Source: JBCBEX01 sp039177895 (lineage in GTDB: Bacteria > Bacteroidota > Rhodothermia > Rhodothermales > Rubricoccaceae). From it: 47,736 nucleotides of DNA. How positions within the stretch are numbered: position 1 is the stretch's first letter; every line of letters begins with the position of its first letter. Under the pieces are notes generated by a model, which was not told the origin of the DNA, made no database searches, and saw only the letters and a program-made list of their open reading frames with translations. Below are positions 1-8,842 of this stretch, piece after piece. Made by a program: the position numbers and the translations under genes. Location of the stretch: assembly GCA_039177895.1 (NCBI GenBank), contig JBCDFO010000004.1, positions 1 to 47,736 of the forward strand. Reading direction: 5' to 3'.

Positions 1-1
1 G

Positions 2-22
2 CGCTACGGCAAGAAGAGCTAA
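2..22 (+). CDS. 3' end of an unidentified gene
   Basis: The window opens inside a reading frame that ends R-Y-G-K-K-S-stop at position 22. A terminator-like hairpin follows about 20 bases later, which supports a real gene end here. Six residues are too few to name the product. The basic tail would suit a nucleic-acid-binding protein, but that is only a guess. Confidence 0.4.
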   Translation, partial: RYGKKS

Positions 23-43
23 GCGCTCGTTCCGCTCGCACGC

Positions 44-78
44 ACGCGGCCCGTTTCCAACCTGGAAACGGGCCGCGT
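44..78 (+). terminator. strong hairpin, intrinsic-terminator-like
   Basis: A perfect 16-bp stem (44-59 with 63-78) closes a 3-base loop (60-62). It is GC-rich with a TTT/AAA block near the loop. It sits just after the stop of the preceding gene and before the lipase gene. The run of T expected after an intrinsic terminator is missing (TCTGCG follows), so it may instead be a 3'-end stabilising structure. Confidence 0.6.
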
Positions 79-200
79 CTGCGTTGTAGCGGTACGCTTC
101 GCCGGGTAAGAGAGTCGCGTATGCGGTATCTATAGTATCGTGTCGCGTCACCGAGGCGGCGGAACACCGTCCCACCCGAGTAGCAGATTGTCTGGACCCT

Positions 201-1670
201 ATGAGACTCGCATACCATGTCCAAATACCCCTGGCTGCTCACCGATGGACGCCAGTGACACTCATGCTGCTGGTCCTGGGCAGCGCCGCGCTCTTTGCGG
301 GCTGCGCGTCGAGCCGCGCCGAACCGGACCTGGCAGCGATCTACAACCGGGAGGCGCAGTACCAGGGCATCGAGCGAAATCCGGTGATCCTGATTCCGGG
401 CGTGCTCGGGTCACGGCTGCGCGACGAGGCGACCGGCCGCACGGTCTGGGGGGCGTTCACCGGAGACTATGCCGATCCCGATGAACCGGATGGGCAGCGC
501 CTGGTGGCTTTGCCGATGGGAGAGGGGCAGTCGCTTCGGGACCTGAGGGATGACGTCGTGCCCGATGGGGCGCTGGAAAGCCTGCGGGTCAAGATCCTTG
601 GCCTTCCCATCCAGTTGCGTGCTTACGCCCAGATTCTGAGCGTTCTGGGCATCGGAGGCTACCGCGACGCGGCAGGCGCGCTCGAAACGGTGGACTATGG
701 CATGGACCACTTCACCTGCTTCCAGTTCGATTACGACTGGCGCCGCGACAACGTAGAGAACGCCCAACGTCTCCACACTTTCATCGAGGAGACGCGGGCA
801 ACGTTGCAAAGGCAGTACGCGGAGCAGTTTGGCGTGGAGGACTACGACATCCAGTTTGACATCGTCGCGCACTCCATGGGTGGGCTGATCACACGATACT
901 ACCTCCGCTATGGCACGCAGGACTTGCCTGCCGACGGCGGCCTCCCGGAACTGACGTGGGAGGGAGCGGAGCATGTCGAGCGGGTGGTGCTGGTCGGTAC
1001 CCCAAACGCGGGAGCAGCGCGCGCGGTCACGCAGCTCGTCAACGGTCTCAAGACGCCGTCGATCACCCCGGACTATCCGGCGGCCATTCTGGGCACGATG
1101 CCTGCGGTTTACCAGCTGCTCCCCCGCGAGCGCCACCGTGTGCTCGTAGACGCCGCCCAGCCCGAGGTGTCCATCGATTCGGTGCTGCACGCCGACTACT
1201 GGGAGCGGATGGCGTGGGGACTCGCCGACCCCGAGCAGGACGCGGTGCTCCAGAACCTGCTGCCGGACGTTGAGCAGCGCGAGGATCGCCTGCGCATCGG
1301 TCTCGACCACCAACGCAAGAATCTCGAGCGCGCGCAGCAGCTGTTCGCCGCGCTCGACGTGCCCGCATCGCGTCCTCCCGGCCTCGAACTCAAGCTCATT
1401 GCCAGCGACGCCGCACCGACACTCGCACGCGTGGCCGTCGACCGAGTGACGGGGACGCTGTCTGAACACAGCTACGAGCCTGGCGACGACACTGTCCTAC
1501 GCACCAGCGCGCTCATGGACGAGCGAGTAGGAGGCGAGTGGGCTCCCATGCTCGTATCGCCCGTCGATTGGTCCTCGGTCACGTTCATCTTCGCCGATCA
1601 CCTGGCGATGACGCAGAGCGTGGCCTTCGCGGACAACCTGCTCTACTACCTGCTCGAAATGCCGCGCTGA
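201..1670 (+). CDS. LCAT-family alpha/beta-hydrolase lipoprotein (lipase/acyltransferase-like)
   Basis: Predicted lipid-acting hydrolase of the lecithin:cholesterol acyltransferase family, 489 residues. The N-terminus has a hydrophobic stretch ending in a lipobox (LFAGC), so it is probably a lipoprotein in the cell envelope. An early strand and turn of the form VILIPGVLGSRL fits the family oxyanion region. The nucleophile elbow AHSMGG puts the catalytic Ser at about residue 225. Near the C-terminus GDDTV-RTSAL supplies the likely acid, and a His in FADHLAMT is the likely base. The ATG at 201 has no clear Shine-Dalgarno; an in-frame ATG at 264 would shorten the signal segment. A decayed second copy of its C-terminal part lies at about 4304-4505. 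The true substrate cannot be read from sequence. Confidence 0.85.
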   Translation: MRLAYHVQIPLAAHRWTPVTLMLLVLGSAALFAGCASSRAEPDLAAIYNREAQYQGIERNPVILIPGVLGSRLRDEATGRTVWGAFTGDYADPDEPDGQRLVALPMGEGQSLRDLRDDVVPDGALESLRVKILGLPIQLRAYAQILSVLGIGGYRDAAGALETVDYGMDHFTCFQFDYDWRRDNVENAQRLHTFIEETRATLQRQYAEQFGVEDYDIQFDIVAHSMGGLITRYYLRYGTQDLPADGGLPELTWEGAEHVERVVLVGTPNAGAARAVTQLVNGLKTPSITPDYPAAILGTMPAVYQLLPRERHRVLVDAAQPEVSIDSVLHADYWERMAWGLADPEQDAVLQNLLPDVEQREDRLRIGLDHQRKNLERAQQLFAALDVPASRPPGLELKLIASDAAPTLARVAVDRVTGTLSEHSYEPGDDTVLRTSALMDERVGGEWAPMLVSPVDWSSVTFIFADHLAMTQSVAFADNLLYYLLEMPR

Positions 1671-1937
1671 TTGTCTCTACGGTTGTGTGCAGCGTAGTCG
1701 TGTCGAAGAGGCTGATCGGCAGCGATCAGTGTCATCGTGACCCAGGTTCGGCTGTACAAGAGCGGTGACCCGGATGATTGCAGGCATGGTGGACAATACC
1801 ATGGCTCGACACCTATTATCCCCTACATTGTCAACCTGCGCGGTTGCGCGTGTTGCTACCACCCTAGCGCCTAAACTCAAAGCAAGTGATCGGAATAGCA
1901 AGGATTGATCGGATAGGTTTCAGTCTATTTCAGCGGC
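1671..1937. other. intergenic stretch at the edge of a low-GC patch
   Basis: These 267 bases lie between the lipase and the symporter and hold no convincing gene. Base composition drops from GC-rich to roughly balanced in the second half, marking the left edge of the low-GC patch. No terminal repeat, tRNA or transposase remnant was seen here. Confidence 0.5.
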
Positions 1938-3431
1938 GTGCTGAAAAAGCATCAGGATAACTGCAGGCTGCATTCTATCACGAATCAAACAAACGTCGAA
2001 GTGTCTAGCTACAAAACAGCGGTAGGGGATCGGGTCCCTCTTGTACAGAAAGCGGCCTTTGGGTCGGGCCATCTGGTAAACAATTTGATGCCGGGGGCTT
2101 TGTCTGTTTTTATGTTCTTTCTGCTTACCGCCTTTGGGATGAATCCCTTTCTGGCAGGGCTGCTTGGTGGTCTGCCGCGATTGGTCGATGCTATATCGGA
2201 TCCAATCATGGGCTACATCTCAGATAACACGAATACGCGCTGGGGTAGAAGACGTCCCTATATATTCATCGGCGCTGTGCTTACGGGGTTGCTATTCATT
2301 TTGCTCTGGCAAATGGATGAGAATAATCCACAGAGCTATAATTTCTGGTACTTCTTGACGATCTCGGCCGTCTTCATACTGGCAAACACGGCCTTCTCAA
2401 CCCCGCTCATCGGCCTCGGGTATGAGATGACCTCGGATTACAATGAGCGGACCCGCTTGATGGGGATGGCCAACATTGTAGGCCAGGTAGCCTGGATGAT
2501 CGTGCCCTGGTTCTGGGTCCTCATCGCGGACGAAAACTTGTTTGCAACCCAGGCTGAGGGAGTCCGAACGCTCTCGATCATCGTCGGGGTGATAGCGATC
2601 ATCTTTGGTGTGCTTCCCGCGATTTTTTGCAAGGGGATCGATTCAAGTAAAATCGAGAATCGCCAGGAGATCTCCCTCAGAAACCTGGTCGAGATATTTT
2701 CAGACTTATTTAAAGGAATGATTGAAGTGTTTAGGCACAAGCCATTCTTGAGGTTGTGCGGGGCCACCTTCTTGGTTTTCAACGGGTTTCAAATCGTTGC
2801 ATCGTTTAGCTTCTTCATCATTCTGTTCTATCTGTTCAATGGAGACTATGCGGCGGCGGGAACCTGGCCCGCTTGGTTCTCCACCATCCTTGCGATGATC
2901 ACGGCTTTCTTCGTGATCCCAGTCGTGGCTTGGATGGCGGGTAAGTGGGGTAAGAGAAAGGCGTTTATCGTTGCTACGGCGATCTCCATAGTCGGGTATG
3001 TCTTGAAGTGGTGGGGCTTTACCCCAGATAACTACTTCCTGATGTTCTTCCCGCTCCCCCTCATGGCATTTGGGTTGGGCTGTCTGTTCACCCTGATGAT
3101 GAGTATGACGGCCGATATATGCGACTTGGACGAACTGGAGAATGGCATGCCTCGCAAGGAAGGCACCTTCGGCGCTATCTACTGGTGGACCGTAAAGCTT
3201 GGCCAAGCCTTGGCGCTGATCGTCGGAGGGGCCGTGCTCGGATGGGTAGGATTTGACGGGAACGCTGCCACTCAATCAGTAGAAACAATGACGCAGCTGC
3301 GCATAGCAGATATCATAATTCCGGCGGTGACAGCCGCGCTAGCAATCGTTGTGATGTGGAACTACGAGTTGAGCGAAGAGAAGGCGAGAGAGATAAAAGC
3401 GGAGTTGGAAGAAAGAAGAGGGTCGTTGTAA
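1938..3431 (+). CDS. GPH-family (MFS_2) sugar:cation symporter
   Basis: Inner-membrane secondary transporter of the glycoside-pentoside-hexuronide:cation symporter family (melibiose carrier type), 497 residues with about 12 hydrophobic segments. The family signature after the second segment is clear: DAISDP-GYISDNTNTRWGRRRPYI. Its relatives couple import of a sugar or glycoside to Na+ or H+; the substrate is unknown. The GTG start at 1938 is weak, since no ribosome binding site precedes it. An in-frame GTG at 2001 is another choice and would remove a poorly family-like N-terminus. Base composition is about half G+C (some 60-base lines are near 40%), clearly below the rest of the window, and codons ending in A/T are frequent. 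It was probably acquired by transfer together with the next gene. Confidence 0.85.
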   Translation: MLKKHQDNCRLHSITNQTNVEVSSYKTAVGDRVPLVQKAAFGSGHLVNNLMPGALSVFMFFLLTAFGMNPFLAGLLGGLPRLVDAISDPIMGYISDNTNTRWGRRRPYIFIGAVLTGLLFILLWQMDENNPQSYNFWYFLTISAVFILANTAFSTPLIGLGYEMTSDYNERTRLMGMANIVGQVAWMIVPWFWVLIADENLFATQAEGVRTLSIIVGVIAIIFGVLPAIFCKGIDSSKIENRQEISLRNLVEIFSDLFKGMIEVFRHKPFLRLCGATFLVFNGFQIVASFSFFIILFYLFNGDYAAAGTWPAWFSTILAMITAFFVIPVVAWMAGKWGKRKAFIVATAISIVGYVLKWWGFTPDNYFLMFFPLPLMAFGLGCLFTLMMSMTADICDLDELENGMPRKEGTFGAIYWWTVKLGQALALIVGGAVLGWVGFDGNAATQSVETMTQLRIADIIIPAVTAALAIVVMWNYELSEEKAREIKAELEERRGSL

Positions 3432-3457
3432 CCTGATCGCACTAAAACAGAGAGTCC

Positions 3458-4096
3458 ATGTCAGCAAAAATACTGATCATCGTAGTGGGGCTTGTCCTCG
3501 TGGGTCTGTCAGTTCTCAGCAGTCAGCGCAGGAAAGGCTCTGGTACAGAGCTCATGAGCTCCAGGGTGGGTATACCGCTGGGGATCCTGGGGGTGCTGAT
3601 GATTATTTTCGGTAGCTACACCTCTGATGTGGCGTATGTGAGTAGTCAGATGGAGAATATTTCCATAGGGAATCGGGTCGAAGTCGAGGGGCCTGTCAAC
3701 GCTGTCGCGGTATTGTCGCCAGTCGAAGCGGACTCGGTCGACTGCAGAATTCTCTCCATGGGGGTGTATCCGGAAGGGCACGAGAAAGATATCTGGGTTG
3801 TCCTAAAGCCCTCGGATGAGAAGTACTACCCCCAGTCAGATCACACGAATACCTCGTACAAAAGGGATGGGGAGTGGCAAGTGGTTACTCGGTTCGGGGG
3901 TGACTATGAAGAGAGGTACGAGCTGATCATTTATGAGGCGGACGAGGCAGCCTCGCAGTTCTTCAGCGCGACCATCCAAGACTGGAAGGACCAGGAGTCC
4001 TATCCTGGACTTGAAGACTCGGATTTGCCAAGGGGAGCGACTGAGGTAGATCGAATAAATGTGTACCTCGGAAAAAACTGTCGCGGCGTCTTCTGA
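3458..4096 (+). CDS. small membrane protein of unknown function
   Basis: I do not recognise this 212-residue protein. It has two N-terminal hydrophobic segments (about residues 4-22 and 38-56) joined by a short basic loop. A soluble domain of about 150 residues follows, rich in charged and aromatic residues. The ATG at 3458 follows an AGAG stretch at suitable spacing, 26 bases after the symporter stop. The two genes share the same strand and low G+C, so they probably form a transferred pair. The soluble part starts with strand-like segments (NRVEVEGPVNAVAVL), possibly a small beta-barrel, but that is only a guess. Confidence 0.7.
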   Translation: MSAKILIIVVGLVLVGLSVLSSQRRKGSGTELMSSRVGIPLGILGVLMIIFGSYTSDVAYVSSQMENISIGNRVEVEGPVNAVAVLSPVEADSVDCRILSMGVYPEGHEKDIWVVLKPSDEKYYPQSDHTNTSYKRDGEWQVVTRFGGDYEERYELIIYEADEAASQFFSATIQDWKDQESYPGLEDSDLPRGATEVDRINVYLGKNCRGVF

Positions 4097-4303
4097 GAAC
4101 AAGTTGCTCCAGATGGCAGGGCACTGGTCTGACGAGGCGGGGTCACCGCGGTCCTCGGGCGATGGTCTGACAAGTGCCTAGCACCGCAGGGATTCTGGCA
4201 ATAGGCCGAGGTAGGAAGAGGAGAGGACTACTTGGGACCATGACCGCTCGTCGTCTCCCGTATCCAGTACAATGCAGCTATTCGTGCACGGGTATCCAGA
4301 CGG

Positions 4304-4505
4304 CGGGACCAGCGCATCCACGACTACAGCTATCTGCTTAGCCGCGAGGCCGTCCGCCGCACCAGCGCGCTCACGGACGAGCGGCTAGAGGGCGCTCCCT
4401 ATGCACGCATCGCCTTTCGGTGCCTCGTCAGTCACGTTGAAGCTCACCGCTCCTCTGGGGAGTACGAACCCCGTGGCATTCGCGGGTGAACTACCTCCCT
4501 GGTAG
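4304..4505 (+). pseudogene. decayed C-terminal fragment of an LCAT-family lipase
   Basis: Read in the frame that contains position 4361, this stretch gives DYSY-LLSREAVRRTSALTDER. It aligns with the intact lipase segment HSYEPGDDTVLRTSALMDER near residue 430. After a frameshift, a second piece at 4473-4505 reads VAFAGELPPW-stop, matching VAFADNLLYYL at the lipase C-terminus. No full reading frame remains, the acid residue region is altered and the start is gone. The rest of the 4097-4541 gap shows no other gene. It is either the remnant of a tandem paralogue or of a duplicated 3' end, separated from the intact gene by the low-GC gene pair. Confidence 0.7.
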
Positions 4506-4541
4506 GTCGCACGCGTGCGTCAGATCCCAAAGCGAACCATG

Positions 4542-4626
4542 TGCCGGAGGCGGGACTCGAACCCGCAATCCATTTACAGGCGGCAGATTTTAAGTCTGCT
4601 GCGTATACCAATTCCGCCACTCCGGC
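4542..4626 (-). tRNA. tRNA-Leu (anticodon UAA)
   Basis: Read on the minus strand this folds as a class II tRNA. The acceptor arm GCCGGAG pairs with CTCCGGC and the discriminator is A. The D arm contains TGG, the anticodon loop is CTTAAAA (anticodon TAA), a long variable arm follows, and the T arm has GGTTCGAGTCC. The length is 85 bases. CCA is not encoded. The long variable arm and anticodon together fix leucine. Confidence 0.96.
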
Positions 4627-4687
4627 AAGCGATGCAAGCTACTCAAGCCAGCGCGCAAGGGCAACGGTAGGCAGACCAACCGCCAGC

Positions 4688-5650
4688 CTACCCGTTTTCC
4701 CGAAACAGCCCGACGAGGTTGCCACGCGCGAAGAACACCCGGCGATGCCCCCAGGCTAGCGCTTGCTCGGCGGCGAGTTGGGCCCGGGTGCCCGACGTGT
4801 CGCTCACGAACAGGAGGGGCGCCTGGGGATCGCTCGGCAACTGCTCGGGCACGAGCGTGGCGAGCGGGGCTGGCGTGGCCCGCGCGAGTGGGTCGTTGGC
4901 GACGCGCTCCTCAGGAGCACGAACGTCGAGGACGAGCGCGCCCTCGGCGACGAGTTGCTGCGCGCGTTCGAGCGAGAGCGCATGCACCTGTGGCGTGGCG
5001 TCGTCCGGCTGCGCCTCGTCGTCGGTCACGAAGCGCAGCGTGTTCTCTGCCGCGCCGGCTGACGAGAACGCCCCGACCCGGTCGTGGACCAGGCGACCGG
5101 CGCGGTCGAAGTAGAACGTGGTGGGCAGCATCGTGACGCGGTCGAGCGAGGCGGCTACGCTCCCTGCCTCGTCCACGACGATGGGATAGCGGATGCCGAG
5201 CGAGTCGACCAACGCCCGAGCCTCGTCGAGCGTGCCGTCTGTCTCCAGCACGCCGATGACGCGGACGTGCGCGTAGGCTGGCAAGGCGTGGAGCGAGTCG
5301 AGCACAGGGAGGTCTTTCAGGCTCGGCGTGCTCCACGGAGCCCAGAAGTGCAACACCACCGACGATCCGGCGAGGTCGCTCGTCGTCAACTGGGCGCCGT
5401 CGAGTGTGGGGAGCGAGAACGCGGGGAGGAGGCGGGCCCCGTAGCGCTCTGCGTCTCCAGCGGGCTGAAGCTCGACTCCCGCTCCTGCGGCGGATCCCTC
5501 CACGAGACTCGACGCGTCGTCTTCACCCGTCGTGCCGCTGCCGCAGGCGCCGAGGGCGAGCCCCAAAAAGAGCGCCACCCAGGCGTGACGTGCTGGCGAC
5601 GGGTGTCGTTGTGGACGCAGCAGCGAGCGGACGTAGCGGAGCGCAGGCAC
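4688..5650 (-). CDS. TlpA-like thioredoxin plus rhodanese lipoprotein without active-site cysteines
   Basis: This is a 320-residue envelope protein. A lipobox (LALGAC, Cys36) predicts a lipid anchor. A TlpA/AhpC-TSA-type thioredoxin fold covers roughly residues 70-210 and a rhodanese-like domain roughly 222-318. The thioredoxin site, normally WCxxC, reads W-S-T-P-S (Ser107, Ser110), while the cis-proline loop (MLPTTF, Pro176) is kept. In the rhodanese domain the loop that should carry the catalytic Cys reads VSDTSGTR. Apart from the lipobox there is no cysteine in the whole protein, so disulfide exchange and sulfur transfer by the usual chemistry are not possible. It may be a binding or scaffold protein. 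The following co-oriented region and the upstream bacilliredoxin are both thiol-related by family. Confidence 0.85.
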   Translation of the reverse strand: MPALRYVRSLLRPQRHPSPARHAWVALFLGLALGACGSGTTGEDDASSLVEGSAAGAGVELQPAGDAERYGARLLPAFSLPTLDGAQLTTSDLAGSSVVLHFWAPWSTPSLKDLPVLDSLHALPAYAHVRVIGVLETDGTLDEARALVDSLGIRYPIVVDEAGSVAASLDRVTMLPTTFYFDRAGRLVHDRVGAFSSAGAAENTLRFVTDDEAQPDDATPQVHALSLERAQQLVAEGALVLDVRAPEERVANDPLARATPAPLATLVPEQLPSDPQAPLLFVSDTSGTRAQLAAEQALAWGHRRVFFARGNLVGLFRENG

Positions 5651-5695
5651 AGCAGCGTGGGTGGGTGATCGAACGTGGTTCCTCGCGGCCGCGCG

Positions 5696-6055
5696 CTAGC
5701 CTACCGTGGGCTCACCAACCGCGCGGCGGGCCGCATCGCGAAGGCGGCCCGCGGTGATGTGATGGTGGCTCGCGTGGAAGACAGCCTCGCCCTCGTGGAT
5801 CACGATGGCCTGCGGAGTCTGGTGCTCCACGCCTAGCGTCTCCGCGATGTGGTTCGAGAGCGGCCGGGCGTACTGCACGACGAGCCCGTAGAGCGGCGGG
5901 TCGGCGTCGTTTTCGAGCTGGACGAACTGCTCCTGGCCGCGCGCCGAGATCGGGCAGGCGATGCTGGTCTTGAGGAGCGCAACGGGGCCGTCCTGCGAGG
6001 CGTCAAGGACAGCCTGGAGGTCGTCGGGGGTGTGGAGCGTGGTGACTTTCGCCAT
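5696..6055 (-). CDS. YtxJ-type monothiol bacilliredoxin (BrxC-like)
   Basis: A 119-residue cytosolic thioredoxin-fold protein of the YtxJ/DUF2847 family. The site LLKTSIACPIS (Cys34) is the family monothiol motif Cys-Pro-x-Ser. Family members remove bacillithiol from S-bacillithiolated proteins. The start chosen is ATG (MAKVTTLHTP), which gives the normal family length. The frame stays open far upstream, to 7906, but that part is antisense to pepF and has no family match. No Shine-Dalgarno is evident. It lies upstream of the thioredoxin-rhodanese gene on the same strand. With the YfiT homologue at 43.6 kb it suggests a bacillithiol-using cell. Confidence 0.85.
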   Translation of the reverse strand: MAKVTTLHTPDDLQAVLDASQDGPVALLKTSIACPISARGQEQFVQLENDADPPLYGLVVQYARPLSNHIAETLGVEHQTPQAIVIHEGEAVFHASHHHITAGRLRDAARRAVGEPTVG

Positions 6056-6304
6056 GACAGCAGAGAAGGAGAGGGGCAGAGAGAAGGGCTGGAAACTAGC
6101 GTGCGCAGCGGAAATACAACGGGCCTGCCAGTCGCAATGGTGCCCGCGCGAACGCGACAGGCAGCGCGGTATCCCGGAGGAACCGGCGGCGAAGATACCC
6201 GCCCTCCCCACCGAAGTTGCGTCGTTACACGCCCTCGACACGTCGTAGGCTCGTAGCCTCGCCGGACCCGATCCCCCTTCCACTCCCTCAGCCTTTTGCT
6301 TCGC
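6056..6304. other. divergent intergenic region, bacilliredoxin / pepF
   Basis: About 250 bases between two divergently read genes, so promoters for both must lie here. No clear promoter consensus, operator palindrome or small gene could be made out. Confidence 0.4.
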
Positions 6305-8164
6305 ATGCGCACGCCCCTCGCCTCCGCCGACACCGCCGTGGCCCCCGCACCTGTGACGGGTGCCGAGGAGGTCCGCTGGAACCTCGACGACCTCTACAGC
6401 GACGAGGCGCAGCTCAAAGCCGACCTCGTAGCCGCCGATGCGGACGCCGAGACGTTCGCCGCGCGCTACCGTGGTCGCATCGCTGACCTGGACGCGGATG
6501 CCCTGGCCGAGGCCATGAGCGTGCTCGCCGACCTCCAGGATCGCCTTGGGCGGGCCTACACGTATGCTTTCCTCGCGTGGGCTACGGCCACGGAGGACTC
6601 GGCGCGCGGGGGCCTGCTCCAGCACGTCAAGGAGGCATACACCGCGACCTCGCAGCGGCTCATCTTTTTCGACATCGAGTGGGCGGCGGTGGACGCAGCC
6701 CAGGCCGAGGCGTTGCTGACCGACGACGTGCTCGCCTCGGTGCGGCACTACCTCGAACTGCAGCAACTGCAGAAGGACTACCTCCTCTCCGAGCCGGAGG
6801 AGAAGATTTTGTCGGAGAAGAGCATCACCGGGCGGAGCGCCTGGACACGCTTCTTCGACGAGACGCTCAGCCGCGCCCGCTTCGACTTCCGAGGCGAAGC
6901 GCTGCCCGAGCAAGCCGTGCTCGCGAAGCTCCATGACCCCGACCGCAGCATCCGCCGCGACGCCGCCCTCTCGCTCACCGAAGGACTCGCGCGTCTCGAA
7001 TATCCGCTCTCGTACGCCTTCAACACCGTCCTCGCCGACAAGGCGTCGTCGGACCGACTGCGCGGGTACGACTCCTGGCTCCAGAGCCGCAACCTGTCGA
7101 ACGAGATTCAAGACGCGAGCGTCCAGGCGCTCATCGACGCGGTCACGGGGCGCTACGACCTCGCGCACCGCTACTATCGCCTCAAGGCGCGCCTTCTGGG
7201 CCTCGGTCCTGACCATGTGTCGGACGGCGAAGACGGCATGATGGATTACGACCGCTACGCGCCGCTCCCCGCGCTCGACGAAGCCGACGCGCACGGGTTT
7301 GCCTGGGATGAGGCCCGGACGCTCGTCACCGACGCCTACGGCGACTTCAGCGACGAGATGGGTACCATCGTAGCACGGTTCTTCGAGGAGCGCTGGATCG
7401 ATGCGCCGCCGGTGCCGGGCAAGCGGGGCGGGGCGTTCAGCCACGGGGCCGTGCCGAGCGCGCATCCGTACATCCTGATGAACTATTCGGGCAAGGTCCG
7501 CGACGTGCAGACGCTGGCCCACGAACTCGGCCACGGCGTCCACCAGTACCTCAGCCGCGACCAGGGTGTCTTCCACGCCGACACGCCGCTCACAACCGCC
7601 GAGACGGCCTCGGTCTTTGGCGAGATGCTCGTCTTCCAGCGCCTCATCGGCCAGGAGACGGACCCGCGCCGCCGCCTGCAGATGCTCGTGCAGAAAATCG
7701 ACGATTCGATGGCGACGGTCTTCCGCCAGATCACGATGAACCGCTTCGAGGACCGCATCCACACGCATCGCCGCACCGAGGGCGAGCTTACCCCCGAGCA
7801 GTTCGCGGAGCACTGGATGACAACGCAGACCGCGATGTACGGCGACAGCCTCACGCTCGGCGAGCACTACCAGCGCTGGTGGAGCTACATCCCGCACTTC
7901 GTCCACACGCCGGGCTACGTCTATGCCTACGCTTTCGGCGAACTGCTCGTGCTCGCGCTCTACGCCCGCTACCTAGAGGAGGGCGACGCCTTCCCGCCGA
8001 AGTACCGCACGCTCCTCGCGGCAGGCGGCTCCGACTGGCCACACGTGCTTGTGGGTCGCCTCGGCATCGACCTCAACGACCCCGCGTTCTGGCAGCAGGG
8101 CCTCGATGCCATCGAGTCCCTGATCGCGGAGGCCGAGGCTATCGCCGCCGACCTTAGCGCCTGA
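6305..8164 (+). CDS. pepF: oligoendopeptidase F-type zinc metallopeptidase (M3 family)
   Basis: Cytosolic M3B peptidase that degrades short peptides, 619 residues from the ATG at 6305, which matches the family's usual length of about 600. A TTG at 6296 would add only three residues. The zinc motif HELGH (about residues 406-410, in TLAHELGHGVHQY) is intact, and a downstream Glu in TAETASVFGEM supplies the third ligand. The N-terminal half carries the helical oligoendopeptidase domain. It is followed seven bases later by the methyltransferase gene on the same strand, so the two may be co-transcribed. Confidence 0.93.
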   Translation: MRTPLASADTAVAPAPVTGAEEVRWNLDDLYSDEAQLKADLVAADADAETFAARYRGRIADLDADALAEAMSVLADLQDRLGRAYTYAFLAWATATEDSARGGLLQHVKEAYTATSQRLIFFDIEWAAVDAAQAEALLTDDVLASVRHYLELQQLQKDYLLSEPEEKILSEKSITGRSAWTRFFDETLSRARFDFRGEALPEQAVLAKLHDPDRSIRRDAALSLTEGLARLEYPLSYAFNTVLADKASSDRLRGYDSWLQSRNLSNEIQDASVQALIDAVTGRYDLAHRYYRLKARLLGLGPDHVSDGEDGMMDYDRYAPLPALDEADAHGFAWDEARTLVTDAYGDFSDEMGTIVARFFEERWIDAPPVPGKRGGAFSHGAVPSAHPYILMNYSGKVRDVQTLAHELGHGVHQYLSRDQGVFHADTPLTTAETASVFGEMLVFQRLIGQETDPRRRLQMLVQKIDDSMATVFRQITMNRFEDRIHTHRRTEGELTPEQFAEHWMTTQTAMYGDSLTLGEHYQRWWSYIPHFVHTPGYVYAYAFGELLVLALYARYLEEGDAFPPKYRTLLAAGGSDWPHVLVGRLGIDLNDPAFWQQGLDAIESLIAEAEAIAADLSA

Positions 8165-8170
8165 GCTTGC

Positions 8171-8827
8171 ATGACGTCGCCTCGTACGACTTCGCAGGCA
8201 TCGTTCTGGAACGACCGCTACGGTTGGGACGCCCCCGAGCCCGAGCGCTATGCGTTCGGATCGGCTCCCGATCCGTTCATCGCGGACACACTGCTTGATC
8301 TTGAGCAAACGGGCGCGCTCCTGCATCCTGCCAACGTAGTCGATCTCGGTGGGGGAGAGGGCCGACACGGCGTCTTCGCTGCCCAGCGAGGACATCAGGT
8401 TCGTGTCGTCGATTTCGCTGAGACTGGGCTGGTCGTCGCGGCTCGTCTGGCAGCGGAGGCGGGCGTCCCGCTCGACACGGAGGCGGCCGATCTCACCACC
8501 TGGCAGCCAGACCGGGCGTATGACCTCGTGCTGCTCGGCTTCGTGCACTTGCTGCCTGCCGAGCGCCAGCGGTTGCTCGCACGCCTACAGACGATCCTGC
8601 GGCCGGGCGGCTGGCTGGTGGCGCGGTGGTTCACGCCTGCCCACGCAGAACACGGAACGTTCGGGCCCAGCGCTAGGGATCGGCTCGTCTCGGCAGACCT
8701 GCTGCGCGCCGAACTTGAAGGCGGCCAGTGGCACCGGTGCAACGAGCGGACGGTCGTGCTCGACAGCGGGCGCTACCTGCGCGGTGCCGCCGACGTGCTC
8801 GACGTGGTTTGGCAGGCACCTGCGTGA
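8171..8827 (+). CDS. class I SAM-dependent methyltransferase
   Basis: A 218-residue Rossmann-fold methyltransferase of the TehB/Methyltransf type. The SAM-binding motif I is VDLGGGEGRHGVFAAQRG, followed by VRVVDFAE (acidic residue for the ribose). Later come YDLVLLGFVHLL and LRPGGWLVARWF (motifs for strands 4 and 5). It resembles enzymes annotated as tellurite-resistance or thiol methyltransferases, but the substrate cannot be fixed. It starts seven bases after pepF and converges with the mannose-6-phosphate isomerase gene, with only 15 bases between the two stops. Confidence 0.85.
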   Translation: MTSPRTTSQASFWNDRYGWDAPEPERYAFGSAPDPFIADTLLDLEQTGALLHPANVVDLGGGEGRHGVFAAQRGHQVRVVDFAETGLVVAARLAAEAGVPLDTEAADLTTWQPDRAYDLVLLGFVHLLPAERQRLLARLQTILRPGGWLVARWFTPAHAEHGTFGPSARDRLVSADLLRAELEGGQWHRCNERTVVLDSGRYLRGAADVLDVVWQAPA

Positions 8828-8842
8828 AGAAAAACGCTCGAC

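Noticed and set aside
120..140. TATAGT as a -10 box for the lipase gene
   Set aside because: No matching -35 at normal spacing and no knowledge of promoter rules in this organism; too weak to list.
4542..4626. tRNA-Leu as integration site of an island
   Set aside because: No integrase and no repeated tRNA 3' end were found nearby; kept only as a possibility within the low-GC finding.
6056..7906. Long minus-strand open frame upstream of the bacilliredoxin gene
   Set aside because: It is antisense to pepF, Arg/Val/Glu-rich with no family features, and results from codon bias in GC-rich DNA. The real gene starts at 6055.
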